Origin: an uncultured Phascolarctobacterium sp.
GTDB taxonomy: Bacteria > Bacillota > Negativicutes > Acidaminococcales > Acidaminococcaceae
DNA: 21,051 nucleotides
NCBI GenBank assembly: GCA_905207485.1
Contig: CAJLLL010000036.1
Coordinates: forward strand, 1 to 21,051
Reading direction: 5' to 3'
Shown here: piece by piece, positions 1-6,857 of the stretch
Numbering within the stretch: position 1 is the stretch's first letter
Layout: each line of letters starts with the position of its first letter
The notes under the pieces: generated by a model
Database searches by the model: none
Told to the model about the DNA's origin: nothing
What the model saw: only the letters and a program-made list of their open reading frames with translations
Made by a program: the position numbers and the translations under genes

Positions 1-134
1 AGCGCCACCGTCCGGTACAATGCCCCGGTGTCCACATAAATAAAGCCAAGTGCTGCTGCCACCGCCCGGGCGATGGTGCTTTTTCCGGCGCCTGCCGGGC
101 CGTCAATGGCAATTACCGGTTTTTGTGCATTCAT
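1..134 (-). CDS. cmk: Cytidylate kinase, N-terminal part (runs off left edge)
   Basis: Only the first 44 codons are present; the rest lies beyond position 1. The translation begins MNAQKPVIAIDGPAGAGKST, with the P-loop GPAGAGKST at about residues 12-20, followed by the DTGALYR segment typical of CMP kinase. The family phosphorylates CMP and dCMP with ATP in the cytosol for pyrimidine nucleotide and DNA precursor supply. The ATG at 134 has an AGGTGGGG ribosome binding site just upstream. It starts 17 bases after the stop of the flavoprotein gene, so it is most likely the next gene of the same transcript. The rluB, flavoprotein, cmk order recurs in Firmicutes, which supports the call. Confidence 0.93.
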   Translation of the reverse strand, partial: MNAQKPVIAIDGPAGAGKSTIARAVAAALGFIYVDTGALYRTVA

Positions 135-151
135 TTTATCCCCACCTGTTT

Positions 152-1393
152 TTATATTTGTGCGGCAAAAGTGCCTGCGGCATAACCTGTAGAAAACGCT
201 GCCTGCAAATTATAACCGCCGGTATAGCCGTCGATATCCATAACTTCGCCCGCAAAAAACAAACCTGCGGTAAGTTTCGATTCCATAGTTTTAGGGTCTA
301 TTTCCTTCAAGCTTACGCCGCCTGCCGTCACAATGGCCTCTGCCAGCGGGCGCGTGCCGGTAACAGGCACCACAAAAGCCTTTAAAACATTTACCAGACG
401 CTGGCGTTCAGCGCGCGATAACTGGTTAACAAATTTTTCTTCATCAATAAAGGCTTCATCCAGCACCGGCGCAATTAAACGCTGAGGAAGCAAATCCTTC
501 ATGCCGTTAGCCATCTGTTTGCGGCTGTACTGCACAAAATCACGCTGTAAACGCGCATCCAGCTTATCTTTATCAAGCGCAGGCTTTAAATCTATGTGCA
601 GTTCAATATCCTGCGCTCCTTTAGAAACAGCTTCCGCCACGCATTTACTGAGCGAAAGAATAATCGGGCCGGAAACGCCAAAATGAGTAAACAGCATTTC
701 GCCAAATTCAGAGCCGATTTTCTTGCCGTCAGCATATACAGTACCTTCGATATTACGCAGGCTTAAGCCCTGCAAATCGGAAATATACGGAGAATCGCTT
801 TCAAGAGGCACCAGACTTGGCGTAAGCGGCACAATTGTATGCCCTGCCGCCTTGGCAAGTTTTACGCCGCTGCCGTCGCTGCCGGTACCCGGATACGATG
901 AACCGCCAGCTGCCAAAATTACAGCATCGGCAGAAAATTTCTGTCCGTCTGCGGTTGTTACTCCCGTTACCCTGCCATTATTTATATCAATATTTTTTAC
1001 CTTGCAGTCAGTAACCAGCGTACCGCCGTAACCTTTAAAAATTTTAACCAGCGTATCGACAACATCAACCGCCTTATCGCTTACAGGAAACACCCTGCCG
1101 CCGCGGTCAACCTTGCATGGCAAGCCGTTATCTTCCAAAAGCTGTACAATATCACGGTTTGTAAACCGGCGCAGCGCACTGTTTAAAAAGCGGCCGTTGC
1201 CGGGAATATTTTTTATAATTTCCTGCAAATCGCAGTCATTGGTTATATTACAGCGCCCTTTGCCTGTTATAAGCATTTTTTTGCCCGGCCTGCGCATTTT
1301 CTCCAAAATTGTTGTCTGCGCGCCGTTCTGGGCTGCGGCAATGCCTGCCAAAAGCCCTGCGGCACCGCCGCCGATAATAACTACATTAGCCAT
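152..1393 (-). CDS. HI0933/BaiN-like FAD-dependent oxidoreductase
   Basis: A 413-residue protein whose N-terminus VVIIGGGAAGLLAGIAAA (residues 4-21) is a Rossmann dinucleotide-binding motif. It is followed by the family signature GKGRCNITN near residues 44-52 and a C-terminal GEVMDIDGYTGGYNLQAAF motif that closes the FAD site. Length and motifs fit the HI0933-like flavoprotein family, whose members are annotated as aminoacetone oxidase-like, BaiN-like or NAD(P)/FAD-dependent oxidoreductase. The physiological substrate is unsettled for most members, and nothing here points to bile-acid metabolism. The ATG lies inside the end of rluB (8-base overlap), so the two are translationally coupled in the cmk operon. 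The family call is firm; the substrate is not. Confidence 0.88.
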   Translation of the reverse strand: MANVVIIGGGAAGLLAGIAAAQNGAQTTILEKMRRPGKKMLITGKGRCNITNDCDLQEIIKNIPGNGRFLNSALRRFTNRDIVQLLEDNGLPCKVDRGGRVFPVSDKAVDVVDTLVKIFKGYGGTLVTDCKVKNIDINNGRVTGVTTADGQKFSADAVILAAGGSSYPGTGSDGSGVKLAKAAGHTIVPLTPSLVPLESDSPYISDLQGLSLRNIEGTVYADGKKIGSEFGEMLFTHFGVSGPIILSLSKCVAEAVSKGAQDIELHIDLKPALDKDKLDARLQRDFVQYSRKQMANGMKDLLPQRLIAPVLDEAFIDEEKFVNQLSRAERQRLVNVLKAFVVPVTGTRPLAEAIVTAGGVSLKEIDPKTMESKLTAGLFFAGEVMDIDGYTGGYNLQAAFSTGYAAGTFAAQI

Positions 1394-2114
1394 TTAGCTG
1401 CGCCGCCTTTTTTAAATTTTCCACTTCGGCATCATCAAGCTCACGCATTTTGCCCTTGCTCAATCCTTTTAAACTTAAAGTGCCGAATTTAACGCGTTTA
1501 AGATTGCGCACCGGAAAACCGATATAATCGCACATGCGGCGTACCTGCCTGTTTCGCCCTTCATGAATTGTAATATCAAACAATGTCATATTGCGTTCGT
1601 GGTCATAATCCAAAAGCGTTACTACTGCCGGTGCCGTCATGCCGTCATCAAGCTTAACGCCGATGCGCAGTAAATCAAGTTTTTCCTGCGGCACAATGCC
1701 GGGCACGCCTACGCGGTAAGTTTTGTTAACCTCATGGCTGGGGTGCGTTAATCCCTGCGCCAATGCTCCGTCATTAGTTAAAAGCAACAGACCTTCGGTA
1801 TTATAATCAAGCCTGCCTACCGGGAACACGCGCTGCGGCAAATCCTTAACATAGTCGGCAATGGTACGCCTGCCCTGCGGGTCGCTCATGGTAGTAATAA
1901 CTCCGCGCGGCTTATAAAACAGGTAATAAGCCTTACGCTCGCGCTTAATAGGCTTGCCGTCAACAGTAATAAAACATTTTTCATCAACCTTGGTGCCAAG
2001 TTCCTTAACGGTTTTGCCGTTAACCTTTACCCTGCCCCCGGTTATATATTTTTCTGCTTCGCGCCGCGATGCCACACCTGCGGCCGCCAGCACTTTCTGT
2101 AAGCGTTCTTCCAT
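1386..2114 (-). CDS. rluB: Large-subunit rRNA pseudouridine synthase, RluB type
   Basis: 242 residues. An S4 RNA-binding domain occupies about residues 1-60 (RLQKVLAAAGVASRREAE). It is followed by the RsuA/RluB catalytic domain with motif GRLDYNTEG at 100-108; Asp103 is the expected nucleophile. A further conserved segment HEGRNRQVRRM lies near 184-194. This family isomerises a specific uridine in 23S rRNA; RluB modifies helix 89-region U2605 in E. coli numbering. The RluB choice rests on operon context with scpA/scpB, which is the usual Firmicute arrangement. The stop overlaps the next gene and the start touches the stop of scpB, so expression is probably coupled. RsuA/RluE-type specificity cannot be excluded from sequence alone. 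Confidence 0.92.
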   Translation of the reverse strand: MEERLQKVLAAAGVASRREAEKYITGGRVKVNGKTVKELGTKVDEKCFITVDGKPIKRERKAYYLFYKPRGVITTMSDPQGRRTIADYVKDLPQRVFPVGRLDYNTEGLLLLTNDGALAQGLTHPSHEVNKTYRVGVPGIVPQEKLDLLRIGVKLDDGMTAPAVVTLLDYDHERNMTLFDITIHEGRNRQVRRMCDYIGFPVRNLKRVKFGTLSLKGLSKGKMRELDDAEVENLKKAAQLNG

Positions 2115-2701
2115 TAAACTGCTCCGTTTTCTTTATTATTTTCATCTTTCAGGCTGTCAAGCAGCGAAATCTGCTCAGGTTCGCCGCTGCCGTCAGCATC
2201 AGGCATGGCGGGCAAATCTTTAAGCGAATTCAGCCCGAAAGTAAGTAAAAATTTATCAGTAGTTGCGTATAATATCGGATGCCCAAGCGTATCCTTGCGC
2301 CCAGCTTCGCAGATAAGTCCGTAATCCAAAAGCGTATTTACAACGCCATCTACCTTTACGCCGCGAATGGCTTCCATCTCGCTGCGGGTTACAGGCTGTT
2401 TAAAGGCTACAATCGCCAAAGTTTCCATAGCGGCAGCAGATAATTTAACTTCCTGCACCTTTTCAAGCTGCTTTAAAAGTTCATAATGCTGCGGTTTGGC
2501 GCAAAGCTGATAGCCTCCTGCCACCTTGCGCACACATAAGCCGCGTTTTTCTTCATTGCAACTTTCTTCCAACAGCGTTAAAAGCTCCCACACCTGCGGT
2601 TTATCAAGCTGCATGATTTCGGCAATCTGTGCTACCGTTAAAGGTTCTCCCGCAGCAAACAGCAAAGCTTCAAGTGAACCTTGCAAATAATCATGAAACA
2701 T
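2114..2701 (-). CDS. scpB: Segregation and condensation protein B
   Basis: 195 residues from the ATG at 2701. The open frame continues further upstream, but GGAGG at 2711-2715 sits nine bases from this ATG and directly abuts the alternative ATG at 2710, so 2701 is preferred. The protein starts MFHDYLQGSLEALLFAAGEPL and shows the two winged-helix halves of ScpB, including AMETLAIVAFKQPVTRSEMEAIRG-type sequence around residues 85-110. ScpB dimers bind ScpA and with SMC form the bacterial condensin that compacts and separates chromosomes. The start overlaps the end of scpA by 11 bases, the classical scpAB coupling. The C-terminal tail after about residue 160 is acidic and poorly conserved. Confidence 0.95.
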   Translation of the reverse strand: MFHDYLQGSLEALLFAAGEPLTVAQIAEIMQLDKPQVWELLTLLEESCNEEKRGLCVRKVAGGYQLCAKPQHYELLKQLEKVQEVKLSAAAMETLAIVAFKQPVTRSEMEAIRGVKVDGVVNTLLDYGLICEAGRKDTLGHPILYATTDKFLLTFGLNSLKDLPAMPDADGSGEPEQISLLDSLKDENNKENGAV

Positions 2702-3416
2702 TGTTTTCATCCTCCCGGCGCAGGAAAATATAAATCGGCGCAAAAGGCGCTGTCTGCGTAATGCTGATTACATTCAGCTTTAAAAGCTCAAGCAATGCCA
2801 GAAAACCGGCAATTTTTTCGCTGCGCCCGCCCGTGCGGCAGAACACTTCTTTAAATTCCACTCCGTTTAAACGGCGTTTTAAAAGGCTTACTATCTCTGC
2901 CATTTTCTCCTGCACGCTGAATTCCTGCCGCTCAATATAGGCAGTAGCTTCATTACCTGCCGCAATCAGCGCCAGCATGCTTTTAACCAAATCACTCGCC
3001 TGGTATTGCGCAATATGCCTCGTAATTTTGCCTTCTGCCAAAGGCCGGCGGCAAACATAGCGTGTGGCCAGTGTTTTCATTTCCAAAAGCTGTGCCGCAC
3101 AGTTTTTTATGCGGCGGTATTCAATAAGCATTTCTACCAGCATTGTACGCGGGTCTGCTTCTTCATCTTCTGCTTCCGGCGCAGGTTTTGGCAGCAGCAT
3201 ACGCGATTTTATCTGCAAAAGCGTAGCTGCCATTACCAGAAACTCACTGGCAATTTCCATATCAAATTCCGCCATGGCGGATAAATAAGCAATATACTGC
3301 TCTGTTATTTCCGCTATGGGAATATCGTAAATATCTATTTTATCTTTTTCGATTAAATGTATTAAAAGGTCCAGCGGGCCTTCAAAATCGCTTACTTTTA
3401 AGGAAAGTTCCGCCAT
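2691..3416 (-). CDS. scpA: Segregation and condensation protein A (kleisin)
   Basis: 241 residues from the ATG at 3416. Its N-terminus MAELSLKVSDFEGPLDLLIHLI carries the kleisin signature FEGPLDLL. The number of residues before EGPLD equals that of Bacillus ScpA, which supports this start. A TTG at 3428 in the same frame has a GGAAAG six bases upstream and is a real alternative that would add four residues. ScpA bridges the SMC ATPase heads and binds ScpB; the C-terminal winged helix (KRRLNGVEFKEVF region, about residues 183-200) contacts SMC. It lies between the S2P protease and scpB in an apparently single operon. Confidence 0.95.
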   Translation of the reverse strand: MAELSLKVSDFEGPLDLLIHLIEKDKIDIYDIPIAEITEQYIAYLSAMAEFDMEIASEFLVMAATLLQIKSRMLLPKPAPEAEDEEADPRTMLVEMLIEYRRIKNCAAQLLEMKTLATRYVCRRPLAEGKITRHIAQYQASDLVKSMLALIAAGNEATAYIERQEFSVQEKMAEIVSLLKRRLNGVEFKEVFCRTGGRSEKIAGFLALLELLKLNVISITQTAPFAPIYIFLRREDENNVS

Positions 3417-3437
3417 AAATTGCAACAACTGCTTTCC

Positions 3438-3456
3438 AACGGCTGTTACCGCCGTT
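3438..3456 (-). other. Small hairpin between S2P gene and scpA
   Basis: On the minus strand AACGGC and GCCGTT form a perfect 6-bp stem around a 7-base loop, immediately 5' of the GGAAAG that could serve the TTG start of scpA. No U-run follows, so it is not an ordinary terminator. It may be an RNA-processing or translation-tuning element, or chance. Confidence 0.35.
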
Positions 3457-3466
3457 TGTTAATATA

Positions 3467-4087
3467 TTAAAAGAAAATACCAAGCAAACTGTCAACAGCC
3501 GTAAGATATGCCATGGCAAACGGCGTGATGATGTAGCTGATAATGCCGCTTGCTACCAACGCGATCAGAATATAAAAGCCGTATGCGCCTACAAAATTCT
3601 GAAATTTATAGGCTTTGTCAGGCGGTAAAATTTCGCATAAAATGCGGGAACCATCAAGCGGCGGCACAGGCAGCAGGTTAAAAAACGCAAACCACACATT
3701 GTACTGCATTGTCCACCACAAAAAAGCCCCAACACCCGGCGTCAAAATATTAAGCTTGCTCATAACAACCAGTATAAGCTCTGCCAGAAAGCATAAAAAC
3801 AAATTAGAGGCAGGCCCGGCCAAAGATACTTTAATCATATCTTCACGCCTTTTGCGGAAGTTGTTAGGATTTATCGCAACAGGTTTTGCCCAGCCAAAAT
3901 GAAACAGCGCAAGCATAATGGCGCCCAAAATATCCAAATGGGCCAATGGGTTAAAGGTTAAACGCCCCATTAAGCGCGGAGTAGGGTCTCCCATCGAATC
4001 CGCAGCCTGTGCGTGAGCATATTCATGTACGGTAATGGCAATCAAAAGTGCCGGCACCGTATAAATCATAGAACTAAAATCAAACAT
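3467..4087 (-). CDS. Site-2 protease family membrane metalloprotease (M50)
   Basis: 206 residues, mostly hydrophobic, with the zinc-protease motif HEYAH at 21-25 in the first membrane segment and the second signature NLLPVPPLDGSR at 137-148, where Asp145 is the expected third zinc ligand. This is the short M50B/rhomboid-like S2P form (YwhC type) common beside scpA-scpB in Firmicutes. It has four to five predicted membrane segments and should act in the cytoplasmic membrane by intramembrane proteolysis; the substrate is unknown. The ATG has a strong GGAGGG eight to four bases upstream. It is the first gene of the scpAB-rluB-cmk cluster, and a promoter is visible in front. Confidence 0.9.
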   Translation of the reverse strand: MFDFSSMIYTVPALLIAITVHEYAHAQAADSMGDPTPRLMGRLTFNPLAHLDILGAIMLALFHFGWAKPVAINPNNFRKRREDMIKVSLAGPASNLFLCFLAELILVVMSKLNILTPGVGAFLWWTMQYNVWFAFFNLLPVPPLDGSRILCEILPPDKAYKFQNFVGAYGFYILIALVASGIISYIITPFAMAYLTAVDSLLGIFF

Positions 4088-4115
4088 AAGCCCTCCGGTA
4101 AAAACAAATTACACA

Positions 4116-4143
4116 ATACTATTATTATACAGTATTTTGTCAA
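4116..4143 (-). promoter_or_regulatory. Putative sigma-A promoter for the S2P-scpAB-rluB-cmk operon
   Basis: On the minus strand TTGACA (4138-4143) is followed after 16 bases by TAGTAT (4116-4121), about 28 bases before the S2P start codon. A perfect TATAAT also occurs at 4124-4129 but is only 8 bases from TTGACA; it would need a weaker -35 further upstream. The -35 box overlaps the U-run of the preceding terminator. Confidence 0.55.
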
Positions 4144-4177
4144 AAAAGAAAACGGGACCGCGTTCCCCAGCCCCGTT
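4141..4177 (-). terminator. Intrinsic terminator after the enoyl-CoA isomerase gene
   Basis: Minus-strand arms AACGGGGCTG and CGGTCCCGTT (10 pairs including two G-T wobbles, loop GGGAACG) lie at 4151-4177. They are followed by TTTTCTTTTTTG, starting a few bases after the stop codon at 4189. It ends the xerC-codY-isomerase transcript. Confidence 0.85.
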
Positions 4178-4188
4178 ATTTATAATAT

Positions 4189-4965
4189 TTATTTACCTGT
4201 AAATTCAGGCGCGCGTTTTTCCTTAAACGCCGCAATGCCTTCTTTGCAGTCATCAGTTGCCATGCAAAGCGTTTGCGCAACGGCTTCCGTATCAAGCACA
4301 TCGTCAAGGCTCATGGCCGTATTATTAACGTATTTTTTAATAAGCGCCAGTGAAAGCGGGCTTGATGCCGCAAAACGGGCAGCCATTTTTTCAACTTCTC
4401 CTGTAAGTTCTTCCGCGCCGCAGACATGGTTCAGCATACCATAGCGTTCTGCCGTTGCAGCGTCAATCAAATCAGCGGTAAACATCAATTCTTTGGCACG
4501 GTGCAGCCCCACGGCTTTGGGCAAAAAGTACAAGCCGCCGCAATCGGGTATTAAACCTACTTTAGCAAAACTTTGGGCAAAACGCGCAGTATTTACAGCA
4601 TAAACCAAATCGCATGCCAGCATTAAATTAACGCCGGCACCTGCAGCAACGCCGTTAACCATAGCAATAAAAGGTTTATCAATGGTTGTAATGCGTTTGG
4701 CAACAGCGCCTACTTTAATAATAAAAGCACGGCGCGCACCAGCATCAGGCAATGCCTCCAAAAACGGCAGGTCACCGCCGGCGCAGAAAGCCTTGCCGTT
4801 GCCGGTCAGCACAGCGCAGCGGATATTTTCATCCTGCTCAACTTTGTCCAAAGCATTATGCAAACCATCAATAAGCGCATCGTTCATAGAATTTAAACTT
4901 TGCGGACGGTTCAGCGTAATGGTCGCCACATGGTCTTTTACAGTAAACAATACAGCATCTTCCAT
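4189..4965 (-). CDS. Enoyl-CoA hydratase/isomerase family protein, PaaG-like
   Basis: 258 residues of the crotonase fold. The oxyanion-hole segments GKAFCAGGDL (57-66) and NGVAAGAG (104-111) are intact. The two glutamates used by true enoyl-CoA hydratases are replaced: Asn113 stands where the first is expected and Phe133 where the second is. The segment KVGLIPDCGG (135-144) instead keeps an aspartate (Asp141) as in PaaG and delta3-delta2-enoyl-CoA isomerases. The likely reaction is therefore double-bond isomerisation of an acyl-CoA, not hydration; the substrate is unknown. A TAAGGAGG site precedes the ATG, and the gene follows codY by 25 bases, so it is probably cotranscribed with xerC-codY. 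A terminator follows. Confidence 0.87.
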   Translation of the reverse strand: MEDAVLFTVKDHVATITLNRPQSLNSMNDALIDGLHNALDKVEQDENIRCAVLTGNGKAFCAGGDLPFLEALPDAGARRAFIIKVGAVAKRITTIDKPFIAMVNGVAAGAGVNLMLACDLVYAVNTARFAQSFAKVGLIPDCGGLYFLPKAVGLHRAKELMFTADLIDAATAERYGMLNHVCGAEELTGEVEKMAARFAASSPLSLALIKKYVNNTAMSLDDVLDTEAVAQTLCMATDDCKEGIAAFKEKRAPEFTGK

Positions 4966-4990
4966 GTTTTTCAGCCTCCTTAGGCATACG

Positions 4991-5761
4991 TTATTTATGC
5001 TTGTTCAGTTCATCAAACAAAAACTCGTTTTTAATACGGATATATGTACCCTTCATGCCAAGCGATTTGGTTTCAATTAAACCGGCGCTTTCAAATTTGC
5101 GCAGCGCATTTACGATAACGGAACGCGTAATGCCAACGCTGTCGGCAATTTTAGATGCCACCAGCAAACCTTCCGTGCCGTTTAAAGCATCCATAATACT
5201 GGTAATGGCTTCCAGTTCGGAAAACGAAAGAGTTGAAAAAGCAATCTGCACCATGGCTTTTTTGCGTGCTTCCTCTTCCACTCTGGCAGCGCGCTCATGC
5301 AGAATTTCAACGCCGATAACGGCGGCTGCGTATTCTGCCAGCAGCAAATCTTCATCATTAAACTCACGGTCATACTTCGCAACAATCAGCGTACCGATAC
5401 GCTCGCCGTTACCATATATCGGCACAATGGTTGTGCGCTTATCGCCGAAATAACATTTAGTGCCCTTTAAAAACGAACATTCCTCATCAACATGCCCAAT
5501 ATTTGAAACAGTTTCGCGGCACTGCATGATAAAGCTTAAATAAGCCGGCGGAAAACGTTTTAAATCAAGCACCTGCTCACGCATAATATCACATTCAAAG
5601 TCATCAAGCAGCGCAAAGCCCTTTATGCCGCCTTTGCGGCCCACAATATAAACATTGGCTACAATAACGTCCTTTAAAAGACGTGCTATGGCGTTAAACT
5701 CCACCTTTTCGCCGCGCTGCAGTAATTTGTTGATTTTTCTTGTTTTTTCTAAAAGTTCCAC
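4991..5761 (-). CDS. codY: GTP-sensing global transcriptional repressor CodY
   Basis: 256 residues from a GTG at 5761, giving N-terminus MELLEKTRKINKLLQ, collinear with Bacillus CodY. An ATG five codons upstream is less likely because the ribosome binding site GGGAGGGG would then be inside the coding sequence; it lies seven bases before this GTG. Residues 1-155 form the GAF domain that binds branched-chain amino acids. The C-terminal winged helix VASKIADSVGITRSVIVNAL (201-220) and SLGMKGTY (233-240) is nearly invariant in CodY. CodY represses amino-acid synthesis, transport and other stationary-phase genes when GTP and branched-chain amino acids are plentiful. It starts 16 bases after the xerC stop, and candidate CodY boxes lie in front of xerC. 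Confidence 0.96.
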   Translation of the reverse strand: MELLEKTRKINKLLQRGEKVEFNAIARLLKDVIVANVYIVGRKGGIKGFALLDDFECDIMREQVLDLKRFPPAYLSFIMQCRETVSNIGHVDEECSFLKGTKCYFGDKRTTIVPIYGNGERIGTLIVAKYDREFNDEDLLLAEYAAAVIGVEILHERAARVEEEARKKAMVQIAFSTLSFSELEAITSIMDALNGTEGLLVASKIADSVGITRSVIVNALRKFESAGLIETKSLGMKGTYIRIKNEFLFDELNKHK

Positions 5762-5776
5762 AGTAGCCCCTCCCAT

Positions 5777-6697
5777 CTACGCACGCGGAAAATTCTTCTC
5801 ATAAACGGAAGTAATTCTCTCGGTTGTTACATGCGTATAAATCTGTGTCGTCGATAAATTAGCGTGGCCGAGAAGTTCCTGTACCGCCCTTAAATCCGCA
5901 CCATGGTCAAGCAGATGAGTAGCAAAGGTATGCCTGATTGTATGCGGCGAAACATTTTTTCTCAATGCCAGTTGTTTAATATATTTGTCAAGTATGCGGC
6001 GCACGCTGCGGTCAGTCAGCGGCCCGCCAAGACGGTTAACCAAAAGCTGTTCGTGCGGTGCGGCATGGTACTTTTGCATAAGCTGCCGCCTTGCATTGTT
6101 TAAATAACACTCCACGGCTTCGCGGCAGGTATGCCCTATCGGCACCAGCCTGTCTTTATTGCCTTTGCCGTGCAGCAAAACAAACATATTGCCAAGGTCA
6201 ATCGTTTCAAGCGTAAGCCCTACAAGCTCCGAAACACGGCAGCCGGTAGCGTATAAAAGTTCCAGCAAGGCCTGGTCGCGCATGCCGAGTTCATCTGTTT
6301 TGTCCGGCATTTCCAAAAGTTCGTTAATCTCAAACTCTTCCAAAAATACCGGCAGATGTTTCTCCAGCTTGGGCGTCCGCACTTTAACAAAAGGATTCTG
6401 CTTAACCTTGTTTTCTCTTTGCAGGTACTTATAAAAAGAACGCAGCGCCGATATGCGCCTGGCTATGGTTGTGCGGGCATATTTTTTACTGTTCATTTCC
6501 GCAAGATACGAACGTATATCCAGCACGCTGATTTCCTGCCAGCTGAAACCACTGGCATAACGTGTTTTTAAAAATTCCGTAAATACTGCGATATCGGCAG
6601 CATAATTTTTTACTGTCAGTGCCGAAGTATTTTTTTCTACCGCCAGATATTGTAAAAATCTGCGCACATCCGGATAAGCGCTAAAGTCCTCTTTCAT
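5777..6697 (-). CDS. xerC: Tyrosine recombinase XerC
   Basis: 306 residues from the ATG at 6697, which has AGAGGG seven to eight bases upstream; the frame is open further upstream without a comparable site. The N-terminal SAM-like DNA-binding domain covers about 10-95, then the catalytic domain with the full tyrosine recombinase set: Arg154 (TGCRVSEL), Lys178 (HGKGNKDR), His252 and Arg255 (PHTIRHTF), His278 (LGHANLST) and Tyr287 (TQIYTHV). XerC with XerD resolves chromosome dimers at dif. The XerC assignment follows from position between trmFO and codY, where Bacillus codV/xerC lies, since XerC and XerD are hard to tell apart by motif. A housekeeping role is more likely than a mobile-element integrase. 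Confidence 0.92.
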   Translation of the reverse strand: MKEDFSAYPDVRRFLQYLAVEKNTSALTVKNYAADIAVFTEFLKTRYASGFSWQEISVLDIRSYLAEMNSKKYARTTIARRISALRSFYKYLQRENKVKQNPFVKVRTPKLEKHLPVFLEEFEINELLEMPDKTDELGMRDQALLELLYATGCRVSELVGLTLETIDLGNMFVLLHGKGNKDRLVPIGHTCREAVECYLNNARRQLMQKYHAAPHEQLLVNRLGGPLTDRSVRRILDKYIKQLALRKNVSPHTIRHTFATHLLDHGADLRAVQELLGHANLSTTQIYTHVTTERITSVYEKNFPRA

Positions 6698-6723
6698 AAA
6701 TATCCCTCTTTTAAAGTAAAAAT

Positions 6724-6752
6724 ATAGTATCATAATTGTTAAACAATTTCAA
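6724..6752 (-). promoter_or_regulatory. Promoter of xerC-codY with palindromic operator
   Basis: On the minus strand TTGAAA (6747-6752), a 17-base spacer and TACTAT (6724-6729) form a good sigma-A promoter about 27 bases before xerC. The spacer and -35 contain the inverted repeat AATTGTTTAACAATT (6734-6748), two perfect 7-base arms around one base. It matches 11 of 15 positions of the CodY box AATTTTCWGAAAATT. Repressor binding there would block polymerase. Confidence 0.65.
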
Positions 6753-6775
6753 TAATTGTTGTCTGTATTTTTTGA

Positions 6776-6790
6776 AATTTTCTGCGTTTT
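6776..6790 (+). promoter_or_regulatory. Second CodY-box-like sequence upstream of xerC-codY
   Basis: The plus-strand sequence AATTTTCTGCGTTTT has a perfect left half of the CodY consensus and matches 11 of 15 positions overall. It lies about 25 bases upstream of the predicted -35 box of xerC. In AT-rich DNA a match of this quality can be chance, so it matters only together with the palindrome at 6734-6748. Confidence 0.35.
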
Positions 6791-6807
6791 TATTTATAAA
6801 ACCTGCA

Positions 6808-6842
6808 AAAACACAAAAAGCAGCGGTTTTTAAGCCGCTGCT
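6808..6842 (-). terminator. Intrinsic terminator after trmFO
   Basis: Minus-strand arms AGCAGCGG and CCGCTGCT (perfect 8-bp GC-rich stem, 8-base loop, 6819-6842) followed by TTTTGTGTTTTT, 15 bases after the trmFO stop. It separates dprA-topA-trmFO from xerC-codY. Confidence 0.9.
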
Positions 6843-6857
6843 GTAATTTTTTAGGCC

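Noticed and set aside
50..385. Plus-strand open frames opposite the flavoprotein gene
   Set aside because: They lie antisense to a strong family match with complete motifs, lack a ribosome site and have no recognisable domains.
5777..6697. Tyrosine recombinase as a sign of an integrated element
   Set aside because: Its position between trmFO and codY is the housekeeping xerC locus, and there are no flanking att-like repeats or phage genes.
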